Notes under the pieces: model-generated | Databases searched by the model: none | What the model saw: only the letters and a program-made list of their open reading frames with translations | What the model was told of the DNA's origin: nothing | Shown here: one piece after another, positions 7,887 to 16,618 of the stretch | How the letters are laid out: each line of letters begins with the position of its first letter | Position numbering within the stretch: position 1 is the stretch's first letter | DNA from: Gelidibacter gilvus | GTDB lineage: Bacteria; Bacteroidota; Bacteroidia; Flavobacteriales; Flavobacteriaceae | DNA: 64,000 bases | Direction of reading: 5' to 3' | Assembly: GCF_004115975.1 (NCBI RefSeq) | Contig: NZ_SDDZ01000001.1 | Coordinates: 496,001-560,000 of the forward strand | Made by a program: the position numbers and the translations under genes

Positions 7887-9308
7887 TCATTTTTCCGAAA
7901 TAAGAATATCGTCAATTAGGTAAGCGCCAGACAATGATGTTGTTCTTCCGTTGCCAGTCACTTTAAAGGCAATGTACAAAATTCCTTCATAGGACGATAG
8001 ATCAATTAAACCGGAATCAAGGAATTCATGAGATGGGGTACTTTGTGACGGCAAGGAAGCTTCCAAATGGTGCCAGGTTGCGGCTTGGACATTGCTGCCA
8101 TCATAATCTGTAGATATCATTACTTCCAAAATATTGGTGGAAGACCTCACTTGGTATTGGGCAGCTTTAAAGTTTAAATAAGCACGAGATTGTGCGTTTT
8201 TATGATAACCTGGCGTTATCAGCCATCCAATATTAGAAGTATTTCCTGATCCCACAGGATTAAATTCGGCATATCCATTTGCGTCAGAAATATTCGTTTT
8301 CCATTTTACCTTTCCGGCTTGAGAAAAATTGGTCCAACCTTCAAAATCTACATCGGCGTCGTCAACTGCCGATTCAAAGTCTTCTTTAAAAACGATATTG
8401 AAATCGTCAATACCCACTGGTGTGCATCTACTTTCGTTCATGTCGACACCTTCCAAATCATTCAAAGCTAAAACGATCGCGCTGCCATCAAATGTTTTTG
8501 TAATCACGCCCTTAATCGTTCCATTTCCAAGAGGCAGCAAGACATCTTTAAAGGTTGTAAAAGAACTCGTTTCCAAAGGGAAATAAAAATATCCAATAGC
8601 ACTTGAGCATGTTTGCATCTCTCTAACCGTATCAAAATCCTGAGCAGGATCAAAGTAGCGTTTTCCCTCCAAGCCATCATTAAATTCCACGTCATTAAAC
8701 TGCACATACAGCCCTAAATTGGCGGCGCTAACTTCTGAAAATTGAAGTTGCAGTGGTATTAATTCTAAAGTATTTTGGGAACGGAATAGCTGCTGTTTAC
8801 GTTGATTTTCGGTCAAACGTTTTACCGTGGTTCCATATTGATCAGTAGCCGTTTCACCCCCGATGGTCACAAGCCCATTACCCACACGTTCCTCGCCGAT
8901 ATAAAGACCTTTTAATTTGATATATACTTCTCTTCCAAAATTATATTGGTTATAAGTTTCCACTTGATTGAGGATGACTTTAATACCGGCAGTAGGATTT
9001 TCTGGGGCATTCTGAAGAAAGATTTCTTTAAAAAAATTACCTTCTTTATCTGAGGAACTGACGTACCCTTTAACATAAAGATCCGTGTCAATTAAAACCG
9101 GTTTCTTATAATTGTTGCTGTATTTTAATTTCAATTCGGTAAATGAAACTTCAATGGCGCCACTTGCCAAAAGTGCTTCCAGACCTTTGTTTTCTTCAAC
9201 ACCCAGGTCGTCAGGAACCGAAAAGTCATCGTCTTGTACACAAGAAGTCATCACCATACTCATGGTTATCGTGATGAAAGTCGCTAAAATTCTATTTGTC
9301 ATAAACAT
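7887..9308 (-). CDS. DUF5689 lipoprotein with C-terminal choice-of-anchor-J-like domain
   Basis: The start at 9308 (473 aa) is preferred over a longer frame because it gives a lipoprotein signal with lipobox M-T-S-C. The first half (about residues 40-260) carries DUF5689: G-Y-V-S-S-S-D-K-E-G-N-F-F-K, then I-K-V-I-L-N and V-Y-I-K-L-K-G-L, an OB-like strand pattern. The second half (about 310-470) has the F-E-x-W motif and beta-sandwich pattern of choice-of-anchor J domains. Probably surface-anchored on the outer membrane. It lies directly downstream of the TonB-dependent receptor, as SusD-type partners do, and is likely its substrate-binding partner. The ligand is unknown. Confidence 0.8.
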   Translation of the reverse strand: MFMTNRILATFITITMSMVMTSCVQDDDFSVPDDLGVEENKGLEALLASGAIEVSFTELKLKYSNNYKKPVLIDTDLYVKGYVSSSDKEGNFFKEIFLQNAPENPTAGIKVILNQVETYNQYNFGREVYIKLKGLYIGEERVGNGLVTIGGETATDQYGTTVKRLTENQRKQQLFRSQNTLELIPLQLQFSEVSAANLGLYVQFNDVEFNDGLEGKRYFDPAQDFDTVREMQTCSSAIGYFYFPLETSSFTTFKDVLLPLGNGTIKGVITKTFDGSAIVLALNDLEGVDMNESRCTPVGIDDFNIVFKEDFESAVDDADVDFEGWTNFSQAGKVKWKTNISDANGYAEFNPVGSGNTSNIGWLITPGYHKNAQSRAYLNFKAAQYQVRSSTNILEVMISTDYDGSNVQAATWHHLEASLPSQSTPSHEFLDSGLIDLSSYEGILYIAFKVTGNGRTTSLSGAYLIDDILISEK

Positions 9309-9357
9309 AATTTTGTAGTTTTTAGAAGTCTTAGATTCTTGATATTTCTGTTCATTT

Positions 9358-12117
9358 TCAGAACCTGACATGAACGTTCAAAAAGTAAGTCGTTCCACGG
9401 CCATACCAATATTTTGATCCAAATACAGGAATGTCATTGCTCGCATCTTTTTTAAGCATTCTATAATTTGCATTTCTACCTTGTTCAAAGCCTCCAGTTT
9501 TGTGTGCTACGTCCAGGAGATTATTAACACTTGCAAAGAATCCCACAAAATAGCTGTTGATCCGCCATGATTTTCCACCCACAAGATTCACGATCATATA
9601 GTCGTCAAATTTTTCCTGTTTTAAAAGCTGTCTTGCCACCTCAGGATCATAGTCGTTAAAAGGTAAACCATCAGCATCCGTATAGAAATTATGTGTTCTC
9701 GTTAGCGGACTGATGTCGATATAGGTATTATCAAAAAAATTGGCGGTGGCACCAAACCACCAATAATCCGGATCCCGATATTCAAAACCTACAGAATATG
9801 CGGTTTGAGGTCCGCCAGCAAGTCTGTAGTTTTTAAGATTGGCCTTTCCAAAATCAATCCCGTTAGGATTAGTGAAACTCGAAGAAGTCAAATATAAATT
9901 TGGATTGTTGGCATAGGTATATTGCCCGTAAGAAGCGACACCTTTTATTTTTATCCCTGGGGTAACTTGTGCTTCAATGCCAAATTCCCCACCAAAATGT
10001 GTTTTATCAATCCCTTGTGAGATTTCTTGAACAAATGCTGAGGTTTGGTTTTCTGCAATTTCAAAACTGCTCAGGCCATCGGCGTAGTAAAAGGAAATTT
10101 TATTGGCATCTTCAATTTTTGAATAATACCCGGTCAATTTTGCCTTTACCATGGAAGAGCGGAAAATATAGCTCGCATCCACAGAAGATGTTTTTTCCTC
10201 GGTTATATTTTTCACTACGTTGTGATTTTCCCTCGCGTTGGAATAAGTATTTCTAAGCGTTGGTGCTTTTGAAAGATAGCTCGCATTGACATTCAATACG
10301 TGTTTTCCACTAAGCTTATAGGTCAACCCAGCCTTGGCTCCCAAACCCGTAAAGCTTTGTTTTTCGCCTTTTCCGAGAGAATTATTCTCGTAGATCTCAT
10401 GTTGATAAAGTCCTTCGCGTTGATAAGTGGTGTTTGAAACACTAAAAGCTGCAAAATAGTCGACTTTTTTGTACCTAAATTGTGCCTGTGCAAATCCGGA
10501 AATCACGCGAGCATAAATGTTGTAATTGTATCTAAACCGATCCCCTTCACCAACAATTCTATTCGGATTTTGTAAATCATATTGAATATTGTCAAAGGAA
10601 TCCACATTCAAGACACCTGATGCACCCAATAAATCTTTGACCTCGGCAAAATTCTCAGATTTTAGATGGCGATAATTGATGGCACCATTTATAGTGATAT
10701 GGTCGGTAATATCAGAAGTAAGGATGCTATTTACAGTGAATTGGGTGTCATCATTTCTGTCCTCATATATAGCATAGGCTGCGTTTAAACCACTGCTATT
10801 ATTGGTGATATTGGCATCATAGGTTCTGTTCCAATCAATCTGACCGTCTTTTAAAAAGGCTTGTTCCAGTTGATAAGCCTTGGCATAATCCGGGCCATTT
10901 TTATCTGCTAAAGCATAACTTGGCAATTTTTGATAATACGCAGGACTTGGATTGGCGCCACCAGGATAATCCAATCGGCTGTTTCCTGTTTTACCAAATT
11001 GGTAGCCAAGGTTAGTATTCAAACTGGTTTTACTGTTTAAGTCCCAATAATGATTCAACATGAAGATAGGTTCATCCACCTCCTTAACACGTGAATTGCG
11101 TTTTTCACCGTTTTGAAATCCCCAATACTCATTGTACTTGATGCCTTTTAAATCGTAAACTTCTTGTGTGTTTGGAGAGGATTTCCCTCGACGATTAGGT
11201 GTATAAAAAGAGGTAAAATTGATACTATGTTCGTCATTTATTTTCTTCTCAACGGAAGCAAAGAATGAATTGGAAGCATAGAATGTGGCGTCTTGAAAAC
11301 CTTCTTCTCCCCATCGCCTTCCAACAGCGGCAGATATTGACCAACCGCCTTCCATGAGTCCTGTGGCATAACTTGCAATCACTCTTTGTGTATAACTTCT
11401 GTCCGAGATTGAGTATGTGAGACGGCCGCCCTTTCTATATTCTGAAGCTCTGGTAGTGATGTGGGTTGATCCTAAGATGCCACCAAAAGTATAATTTGAT
11501 GGCGACAGGTTTGGTGACAGCTCTTGATTTCTCAGTACATCATTTAAGCCACCCCAGTTGCTCCACTCTGGTCGTCCACTGTAAAGCTTGTTCATTTCAA
11601 TACCATTGATCAATACTGAACTATTTTCTGAATCGAGACCTCTTACTTTAAAAAACGAAGAGCTAAATTCAAAGGCGACGGTGCGTTGGTAAACATCTTG
11701 AGAAGACTGCAAAAGGCCGGAAATATTATCTGATCCGCCAGTACTGTCATCATTTAACTCATCATCAGATAGGGTGATGATATACATATCAACGGAATCA
11801 GCAACATTAATATCGAGCATCATATCCTGGATATCCAAGGTTTGCCCTTCGTTTACAATGATAGGAAAGCGTTTGGTAACATATCCCGCTTTTTCAACCT
11901 TGAGTATCTGTTCGCCTAAAGGGACATTGGAAGTGAAGTTGAATTGTCCTTCGGCATCAGTATGGGTAATTTGAAGGGTTTCTTCAATGGTGATGACCAC
12001 GTTAGGAATTGGAACATTAGTGGTGCCATCAATAACGCTTCCTTTTACGATGGTTTCTTGCGCAGTGGCTGTAAAGACAGAGAAAATTCCAAATAAGAAA
12101 ACAGAACTTTTTTTCAT
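9358..12117 (-). CDS. TonB-dependent receptor with CarboxypepD-regulatory N-terminal domain
   Basis: This 919-residue outer-membrane receptor starts with a signal peptide ending T-A-T-A-Q, then a CarboxypepD_reg-like beta-sandwich (about 22-105, V-K-G-S-V-I-D-G...E-G-Q-F-N-F). A plug domain follows (about 130-240, with F-K-V-R-G-L-D and V-L-I-N-G-I-E-M-N). The remainder is a 22-strand-type barrel ending in V-H-V-R-F, a terminal aromatic. TonB/ExbBD energy would drive import across the outer membrane. It is followed after 49 bp by the DUF5689 lipoprotein. Flanking EEP hydrolases hint at a nucleic-acid or phosphate-rich ligand; this is inference. Confidence 0.92.
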   Translation of the reverse strand: MKKSSVFLFGIFSVFTATAQETIVKGSVIDGTTNVPIPNVVITIEETLQITHTDAEGQFNFTSNVPLGEQILKVEKAGYVTKRFPIIVNEGQTLDIQDMMLDINVADSVDMYIITLSDDELNDDSTGGSDNISGLLQSSQDVYQRTVAFEFSSSFFKVRGLDSENSSVLINGIEMNKLYSGRPEWSNWGGLNDVLRNQELSPNLSPSNYTFGGILGSTHITTRASEYRKGGRLTYSISDRSYTQRVIASYATGLMEGGWSISAAVGRRWGEEGFQDATFYASNSFFASVEKKINDEHSINFTSFYTPNRRGKSSPNTQEVYDLKGIKYNEYWGFQNGEKRNSRVKEVDEPIFMLNHYWDLNSKTSLNTNLGYQFGKTGNSRLDYPGGANPSPAYYQKLPSYALADKNGPDYAKAYQLEQAFLKDGQIDWNRTYDANITNNSSGLNAAYAIYEDRNDDTQFTVNSILTSDITDHITINGAINYRHLKSENFAEVKDLLGASGVLNVDSFDNIQYDLQNPNRIVGEGDRFRYNYNIYARVISGFAQAQFRYKKVDYFAAFSVSNTTYQREGLYQHEIYENNSLGKGEKQSFTGLGAKAGLTYKLSGKHVLNVNASYLSKAPTLRNTYSNARENHNVVKNITEEKTSSVDASYIFRSSMVKAKLTGYYSKIEDANKISFYYADGLSSFEIAENQTSAFVQEISQGIDKTHFGGEFGIEAQVTPGIKIKGVASYGQYTYANNPNLYLTSSSFTNPNGIDFGKANLKNYRLAGGPQTAYSVGFEYRDPDYWWFGATANFFDNTYIDISPLTRTHNFYTDADGLPFNDYDPEVARQLLKQEKFDDYMIVNLVGGKSWRINSYFVGFFASVNNLLDVAHKTGGFEQGRNANYRMLKKDASNDIPVFGSKYWYGRGTTYFLNVHVRF

Positions 12118-12450
12118 AAGAACATTTTTTTATTCACACCAATGGGTTTTAAGATCCCGAGACTTGCCTCGATCGAAAAGACAATTTCTTATTCATACCT
12201 CGTGGGCTCGACCCAAGGTCCCTGATTTCAGTTTTGAAAAACCTATCTGCTATAGTTAGATCTGCATTTGGCTCAAAATAGTGTCGTATTTATAGCAAAA
12301 AATAGATTTGACTTGATTCTGTTTAAGATTATATCTTTTTTCTTTACCATCTAGTAATTAGGCATTTAAGATAGTCAAAATATGTATTGTTTATAATAAA
12401 GTTTTACATTTGGTATAATCTTTTAGTGACTTATCAAAAATGTGCAAAGA
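12118..12450. other. Divergent intergenic region, TonB receptor / EEP
   Basis: This 333-bp region separates divergent genes and must hold both promoters. A clear TAnnTTTG box (TACATTTG, 12405-12412) serves the rightward gene. No convincing box was found for the receptor gene, and no ORF or strong hairpin is visible. Confidence 0.5.
12387..12412 (+). promoter_or_regulatory. Promoter of secreted EEP gene
   Basis: TTG at 12387-12389 and TACATTTG at 12405-12412 are separated by 15 nt, slightly short of the 17-23 nt consensus. The ATG is 38 nt downstream. Confidence 0.5.
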
Positions 12451-13503
12451 ATGAAATTTCAAAAATCAGTTTTTACATTGATATTTTTAGTGTTGGTCAC
12501 TAACCTTTGGTCTCAAGAATCTAAAAGATTTAAGATCCATACCATTGCCTTTTATAATTTGGAGAATTTATTCGATACGATTAATGATCCTACCAAATTT
12601 GATGAGGCGAGTCCGATAATGGAAATGACTACGGGACGATCAGAAGTGTACAAAAAGAAGGTCCGCAATATGGCGCGGGTTATCGCGGATATTGGTACTG
12701 ATGGCGCAGGCAATGCTCCGGCGATTTTGGGTGTTGCAGAAATTGAGAACCGAGATGTCATGGTTGATGTGGTGAATGACCCGCTACTATTGGGATTTGA
12801 TTATGGGATTATTCATTACGATTCTCCAGACAAACGCGGCATTGACGTAGGAATGATTTATCAGAAGGCGATATTTCAACCGATACAAACCAGTAGCCAT
12901 ACCTTATATATTTATGACGACATCACCAGAAACCGTGTGTATACCAGAGATCAGCTTTTAGTGAGTGGAAATTTGGAAGGCGATTTGATACACATTATTG
13001 TCAACCACTGGCCTTCTCGAAGTGGAGGAGAAGAACGCAGTAGAAGCAAGCGTGTTGGTGCAGCCAAGCTCAATAAACGAATTATCGATTCCTTACAGAT
13101 TATTGATCCCTATGCTAAAATTATTATTATGGGCGATTTGAATGACGACCCCATCAATGTCAGCGTTAAGGACATTTTAAAAGCAAAATCAGAAAAAAAA
13201 GAGGTGGAATTGAAAGGCATTTACAATCCTTACGAAAGTTTTTACAAAAGTGGATTGGGTACGAATGCTTGGCGTGATGCCTGGAGTTTATTTGATCAAA
13301 TTATGATGACCCAACCCTTATTGGAAAAGGATTATTCTTCCTTCAGGTTTTATAAAGCCTTTATCTACAATAAAAATTATTTGACCACAAAACGAGGCCG
13401 ATGGAAAGGCTATCCTTTTAGAAGTTTTGCCGATGGAGGATTTACCGGAGGCTTTAGTGACCACTTTCCTGTGTACATTTACTTGATTAAGGAAGTTGAG
13501 TAA
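12451..13503 (+). CDS. Secreted endonuclease/exonuclease/phosphatase family protein
   Basis: This 350-residue EEP protein has an N-terminal signal peptide (hydrophobic T-L-I-F-L-V-L-V core, cleavage near N-L-W-S-Q). The ATG at 12451 was chosen over a GTG three codons upstream. Catalytic motifs mirror the paralogue at 6437: Y-N-L-E-N-L-F-D, V-A-E-I-E-N, N-H-W-P-S-R-S, I-M-G-D-L-N-D-D-P and S-D-H-F-P-V-Y-I. It should hydrolyse phosphodiester or phosphoester substrates in the periplasm or outside. Its position, divergent from the receptor/lipoprotein pair, suggests a scavenging role. The exact substrate is unknown. Confidence 0.9.
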   Translation: MKFQKSVFTLIFLVLVTNLWSQESKRFKIHTIAFYNLENLFDTINDPTKFDEASPIMEMTTGRSEVYKKKVRNMARVIADIGTDGAGNAPAILGVAEIENRDVMVDVVNDPLLLGFDYGIIHYDSPDKRGIDVGMIYQKAIFQPIQTSSHTLYIYDDITRNRVYTRDQLLVSGNLEGDLIHIIVNHWPSRSGGEERSRSKRVGAAKLNKRIIDSLQIIDPYAKIIIMGDLNDDPINVSVKDILKAKSEKKEVELKGIYNPYESFYKSGLGTNAWRDAWSLFDQIMMTQPLLEKDYSSFRFYKAFIYNKNYLTTKRGRWKGYPFRSFADGGFTGGFSDHFPVYIYLIKEVE

Positions 13504-13606
13504 AACGGCCTGTGCGAAATTGGAAACCAATCCCCTGCAAGTTTGGACGGATCCTAAGACTGAAATACTTAACTATTATTCGATTAAATTTCTCTCTGAA
13601 AGTTGA

Positions 13607-13690
13607 AAAAATCCCAGAGGGATGACATCTTTGTAAGAAACATAACTTCTAAAACCCAAGCTCCGTAGGAGCGACATCTTATTCGCCGTT
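13607..13690. repeat. Degenerate dispersed repeat pair (GATGACATCTT type)
   Basis: In the ~300-bp gap after the EEP gene, TCCCAGAGGGATGACATCTT (13612-13631) and a variant with GCTCCGTAGGAGC followed by GACATCTT (13660-13680) each carry a small palindrome and a shared GACATCTT tail. They look like two decayed copies of an intergenic repeat. No coding sequence is seen in the gap. Confidence 0.5.
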
Positions 13691-13748
13691 TATATGATAA
13701 GAAATGCGAAGTTTAAAATTCTAATCTGGTAGTAAGGCTTGTTTATAC

Positions 13749-13780
13749 AAAAAAAGCCACCTTTTAAAAAGTGGCTTTTA
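13749..13780 (-). terminator. Terminator of the aldehyde dehydrogenase gene
   Basis: Stem AAAGCCAC / GTGGCTTT with flanking A and T runs lies 20-50 bp beyond the stop codon of the minus-strand gene. Confidence 0.8.
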
Positions 13781-13800
13781 AATAAAATATGTTTATCGGT

Positions 13801-15354
13801 TTACAAGTCAAACTTAATCCCTTGTGCTAAAGGTAAATCTGCTGTGTAATTAATGGTATTCGTTTGACGTCTCATATACACTTTCCATGCATCTGATCCT
13901 GATTGACGTCCGCCACCGGTATCTTTTTCACCTCCAAAAGCACCGCCAATTTCGGCACCTGAAGTTCCAATATTCACGTTTGAAATCCCACAATCAGATC
14001 CTTGTACCGATAAGAAAGCTTCGGCTTCACGTAAATTACTCGTCATAATTGCTGAAGACAAGCCTTGCATCACACCATTTTGAATCTCTATGGCACTGTG
14101 TACGTCTCCAGAATACTTTAATAAATAAAGAACTGGCGCAAATGTTTCATGTTGAACGATTTCATATTCAGGTTGTGCTTCAGCGATTGCTGGTTTTACA
14201 TAGCATCCACTTTCATAACCTTCGCCTGAAAGCACGCCGCCTTCTACGATGATTTTTCCACCCTCTTCAACTACTTTTTCTAAAGCTTCTTGGTACATTC
14301 TCACCGCATCCTTATCAATCAACGGCCCCACATGGTTATTTTCATCCAACGGATTTCCAATACGCAATTGCTTGTAGGCAGTTATCAAGCCTTCCTTAAC
14401 TTTATCGTATATACTCTCATGAATAATCAATCTACGGGTTGAAGTACAACGTTGTCCTGCAGTACCAACAGCGCCAAACACAGCACCGATGATGGTCATT
14501 TTGATATCAGCATTTGGCGTAACAATGATCGCATTGTTTCCACCCAATTCCAATAGCGATCTTCCTAAACGCGCTGCAATTTCCTGTGCTACAATTTTAC
14601 CCATTCTGGTTGAACCTGTTGCAGAAATCAATGACATACGCGCATCTTTTGTCATCATTTCACCCACGCGATAATCGCCAGTGATCAAACAAGAAATACC
14701 TTCTGGTAAATTGTTGGCTTTAAAAACTTCAGCCGCAATATTCTGACAAGCGATGCCACATAATGGCGCTTTTTCACTTGGTTTCCAAACACAAACATCA
14801 CCACAAACCCACGCCAAAGCAGTGTTCCAAGACCAAACAGCTACTGGGAAGTTAAACGCCGAAATAATCCCAACAACACCTAATGGATGGTATTGCTCAT
14901 ACATTCTATGTCCTGGGCGTTCAGAATGCATGGTTAAACCGTGAAGTTGACGGGAAAGACCCACTGCAAAATCGCAGATATCAATCATTTCCTGTACTTC
15001 GCCTAAACCTTCTTGATAGGATTTACCCATTTCATAGGATACCAATTTACCAAGGGCTTCTTTCTTTTCTCTCAATTTCTCACCAAACTGACGCACAATT
15101 TCTCCTCGTTGAGGTGCTGGCATCATTTTCCAAGTTTTAAAAGCCGAAGTTGCAGTCTGCATGACCTTTTCATAATCTTCTTTGGTAGTTGTTTTGACCT
15201 TGCCTATCAGTTTTCCATCTACTGGAGAGTAGCTTTCAATAACCTCGCCGTTAGAAAAATTATTCGAGCCTGTAGAAGAGCCCTCATTTATATCTTTAAC
15301 GCCTAATTCCTTTAGGGCTTTTTCAATTCCAAAATCTGTAGCAACTGCTTGCAT
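13801..15354 (-). CDS. ALDH7-type aldehyde dehydrogenase (aminoadipate-semialdehyde dehydrogenase)
   Basis: This 517-residue NAD(P)-dependent aldehyde dehydrogenase is full length. The catalytic cysteine is Cys303 in G-T-A-G-Q-R-C-T-S-T-R-R, and the general base Glu269 is in L-E-L-G-G-N-N. The S-A-F-N-F-P-V-A-V-W and W-K-P-S-E-K motifs form the cofactor site. The N-N-A-I-I-V and Q-R-C-T-S-T-R-R-L variants point to the ALDH7/AmaB clade, which oxidises alpha-aminoadipate semialdehyde in lysine catabolism. That substrate is assigned from clade resemblance only. It is divergent from the peptidase gene at 15473 and ends at a good terminator. Confidence 0.88.
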   Translation of the reverse strand: MQAVATDFGIEKALKELGVKDINEGSSTGSNNFSNGEVIESYSPVDGKLIGKVKTTTKEDYEKVMQTATSAFKTWKMMPAPQRGEIVRQFGEKLREKKEALGKLVSYEMGKSYQEGLGEVQEMIDICDFAVGLSRQLHGLTMHSERPGHRMYEQYHPLGVVGIISAFNFPVAVWSWNTALAWVCGDVCVWKPSEKAPLCGIACQNIAAEVFKANNLPEGISCLITGDYRVGEMMTKDARMSLISATGSTRMGKIVAQEIAARLGRSLLELGGNNAIIVTPNADIKMTIIGAVFGAVGTAGQRCTSTRRLIIHESIYDKVKEGLITAYKQLRIGNPLDENNHVGPLIDKDAVRMYQEALEKVVEEGGKIIVEGGVLSGEGYESGCYVKPAIAEAQPEYEIVQHETFAPVLYLLKYSGDVHSAIEIQNGVMQGLSSAIMTSNLREAEAFLSVQGSDCGISNVNIGTSGAEIGGAFGGEKDTGGGRQSGSDAWKVYMRRQTNTINYTADLPLAQGIKFDL

Positions 15355-15472
15355 ATATGTGTTTTTTTATTAATTAATGATTCTTGCGAAGATAACAATA
15401 AAATGTCGCTTTTTGAAGCGAGAGCTTCTTAAAAAAATGCTAACTTTAAGGCTGATTTTCAATTTATATACT

Positions 15473-16558
15473 ATGAAAAACCTGATTTATTTTCCCCTTT
15501 TGATGTTTTTATTTTTAAACTGTAAAGACGATCAAAAAGCTTCTGCTTCAGAGCAACAAACAAAAATCGAAACCCCAGACACCAAGGATATCAAGTCTAA
15601 AAAAACCAACGAGTTTGCCATTGTCATCCATGGAGGTGCTGGAACTATTTTAAGAAAAAATATGTCGCCAGAAGATGAAGCTGCTTATAATGCGAAGTTG
15701 GAGGAAGCTATTAGAGTTGGTCATGACATTCTAAAAAACGGTGGATCGAGTTTGGATGCGGTTGAGAAGACCATTAACGTTTTAGAAAATTCGCCTTTGT
15801 TCAATGCGGGAAAAGGGGCTGTGTTTACAAACGCTGGCATTAATGAATTGGACGCTTCCATTATGGATGGCAAAAACTTGGATGCTGGAGCATCTGCCGG
15901 AACAAAAACAGTAAAAAACCCCATCAACTTAGCACGAGCAGTAATGGAGAAATCACCTCATGTGATGTTATCTGGAGAGGGCGCAGAGCAGTTTGCAAAA
16001 GAACAAGGTTTGGAAATTGTTGATCCGTCTTATTTTTATACCGAAGCACGTTTCAAAGCCTTAGAAAGGGTAAAAGCTTCTGAAGAAAACGAAACAGCCA
16101 GAGATAAGTCGGCGTTTTATGACCCCACAATTAAAGATTCAAAATTTGGAACTGTGGGCTGTGTGGCATTGGATAAAAACGGAAATCTTGCTGCAGGAAC
16201 GTCAACTGGAGGCATGACCAACAAACGTTGGGGACGTATTGGAGATGCGCCAATCATTGGAGCTGGGACTTATGCCAATAACGCCACCTGCGCTGTAAGC
16301 AGTACCGGTTGGGGTGAATATTTTATACGTGCTATGGTAGCCCATGATATTTCAGCATTGATGGACTATAAAGGCATGAGTTTACAGGAAGCTGCCAAAG
16401 AGGTCATCCAGAAAAAAGTACCAGATCTGGGTGGTGATGGTGGTATTATTGCAGTAGATAAGGATGGAAATATGGTGATGGAATTCAATACTGAAGGCAT
16501 GTACAGAGCGTCAATGGATGCTTCTGGAAACCTAACCATTGGAATTTACAAAGATTAA
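15473..16558 (+). CDS. Lipoprotein isoaspartyl peptidase/L-asparaginase (Ntn hydrolase)
   Basis: The ATG at 15473 (361 aa) was chosen because it starts a lipoprotein signal with lipobox F-L-N-C; a longer frame adds 32 unrelated residues. The N-hydrolase core follows: I-H-G-G-A-G-T-I near residue 45, N-A-G-K-G-A-V-F, then the autocleavage site K-F-G/T-V-G-C-V-A with nucleophile Thr227, and G-T-S-T-G-G-M-T. The enzyme self-cleaves into alpha and beta chains and removes isoaspartyl residues from peptides or hydrolyses asparagine. A membrane-anchored periplasmic location is predicted. The 15 or so Lys/Glu/Ser-rich residues after the lipobox look like a linker. Confidence 0.92.
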   Translation: MKNLIYFPLLMFLFLNCKDDQKASASEQQTKIETPDTKDIKSKKTNEFAIVIHGGAGTILRKNMSPEDEAAYNAKLEEAIRVGHDILKNGGSSLDAVEKTINVLENSPLFNAGKGAVFTNAGINELDASIMDGKNLDAGASAGTKTVKNPINLARAVMEKSPHVMLSGEGAEQFAKEQGLEIVDPSYFYTEARFKALERVKASEENETARDKSAFYDPTIKDSKFGTVGCVALDKNGNLAAGTSTGGMTNKRWGRIGDAPIIGAGTYANNATCAVSSTGWGEYFIRAMVAHDISALMDYKGMSLQEAAKEVIQKKVPDLGGDGGIIAVDKDGNMVMEFNTEGMYRASMDASGNLTIGIYKD

Positions 16559-16618
16559 TTTTTAGAATTAGTTCTATATTTACAACAGCCTTAATCTTCA
16601 TAATTTCCATTTAACACC

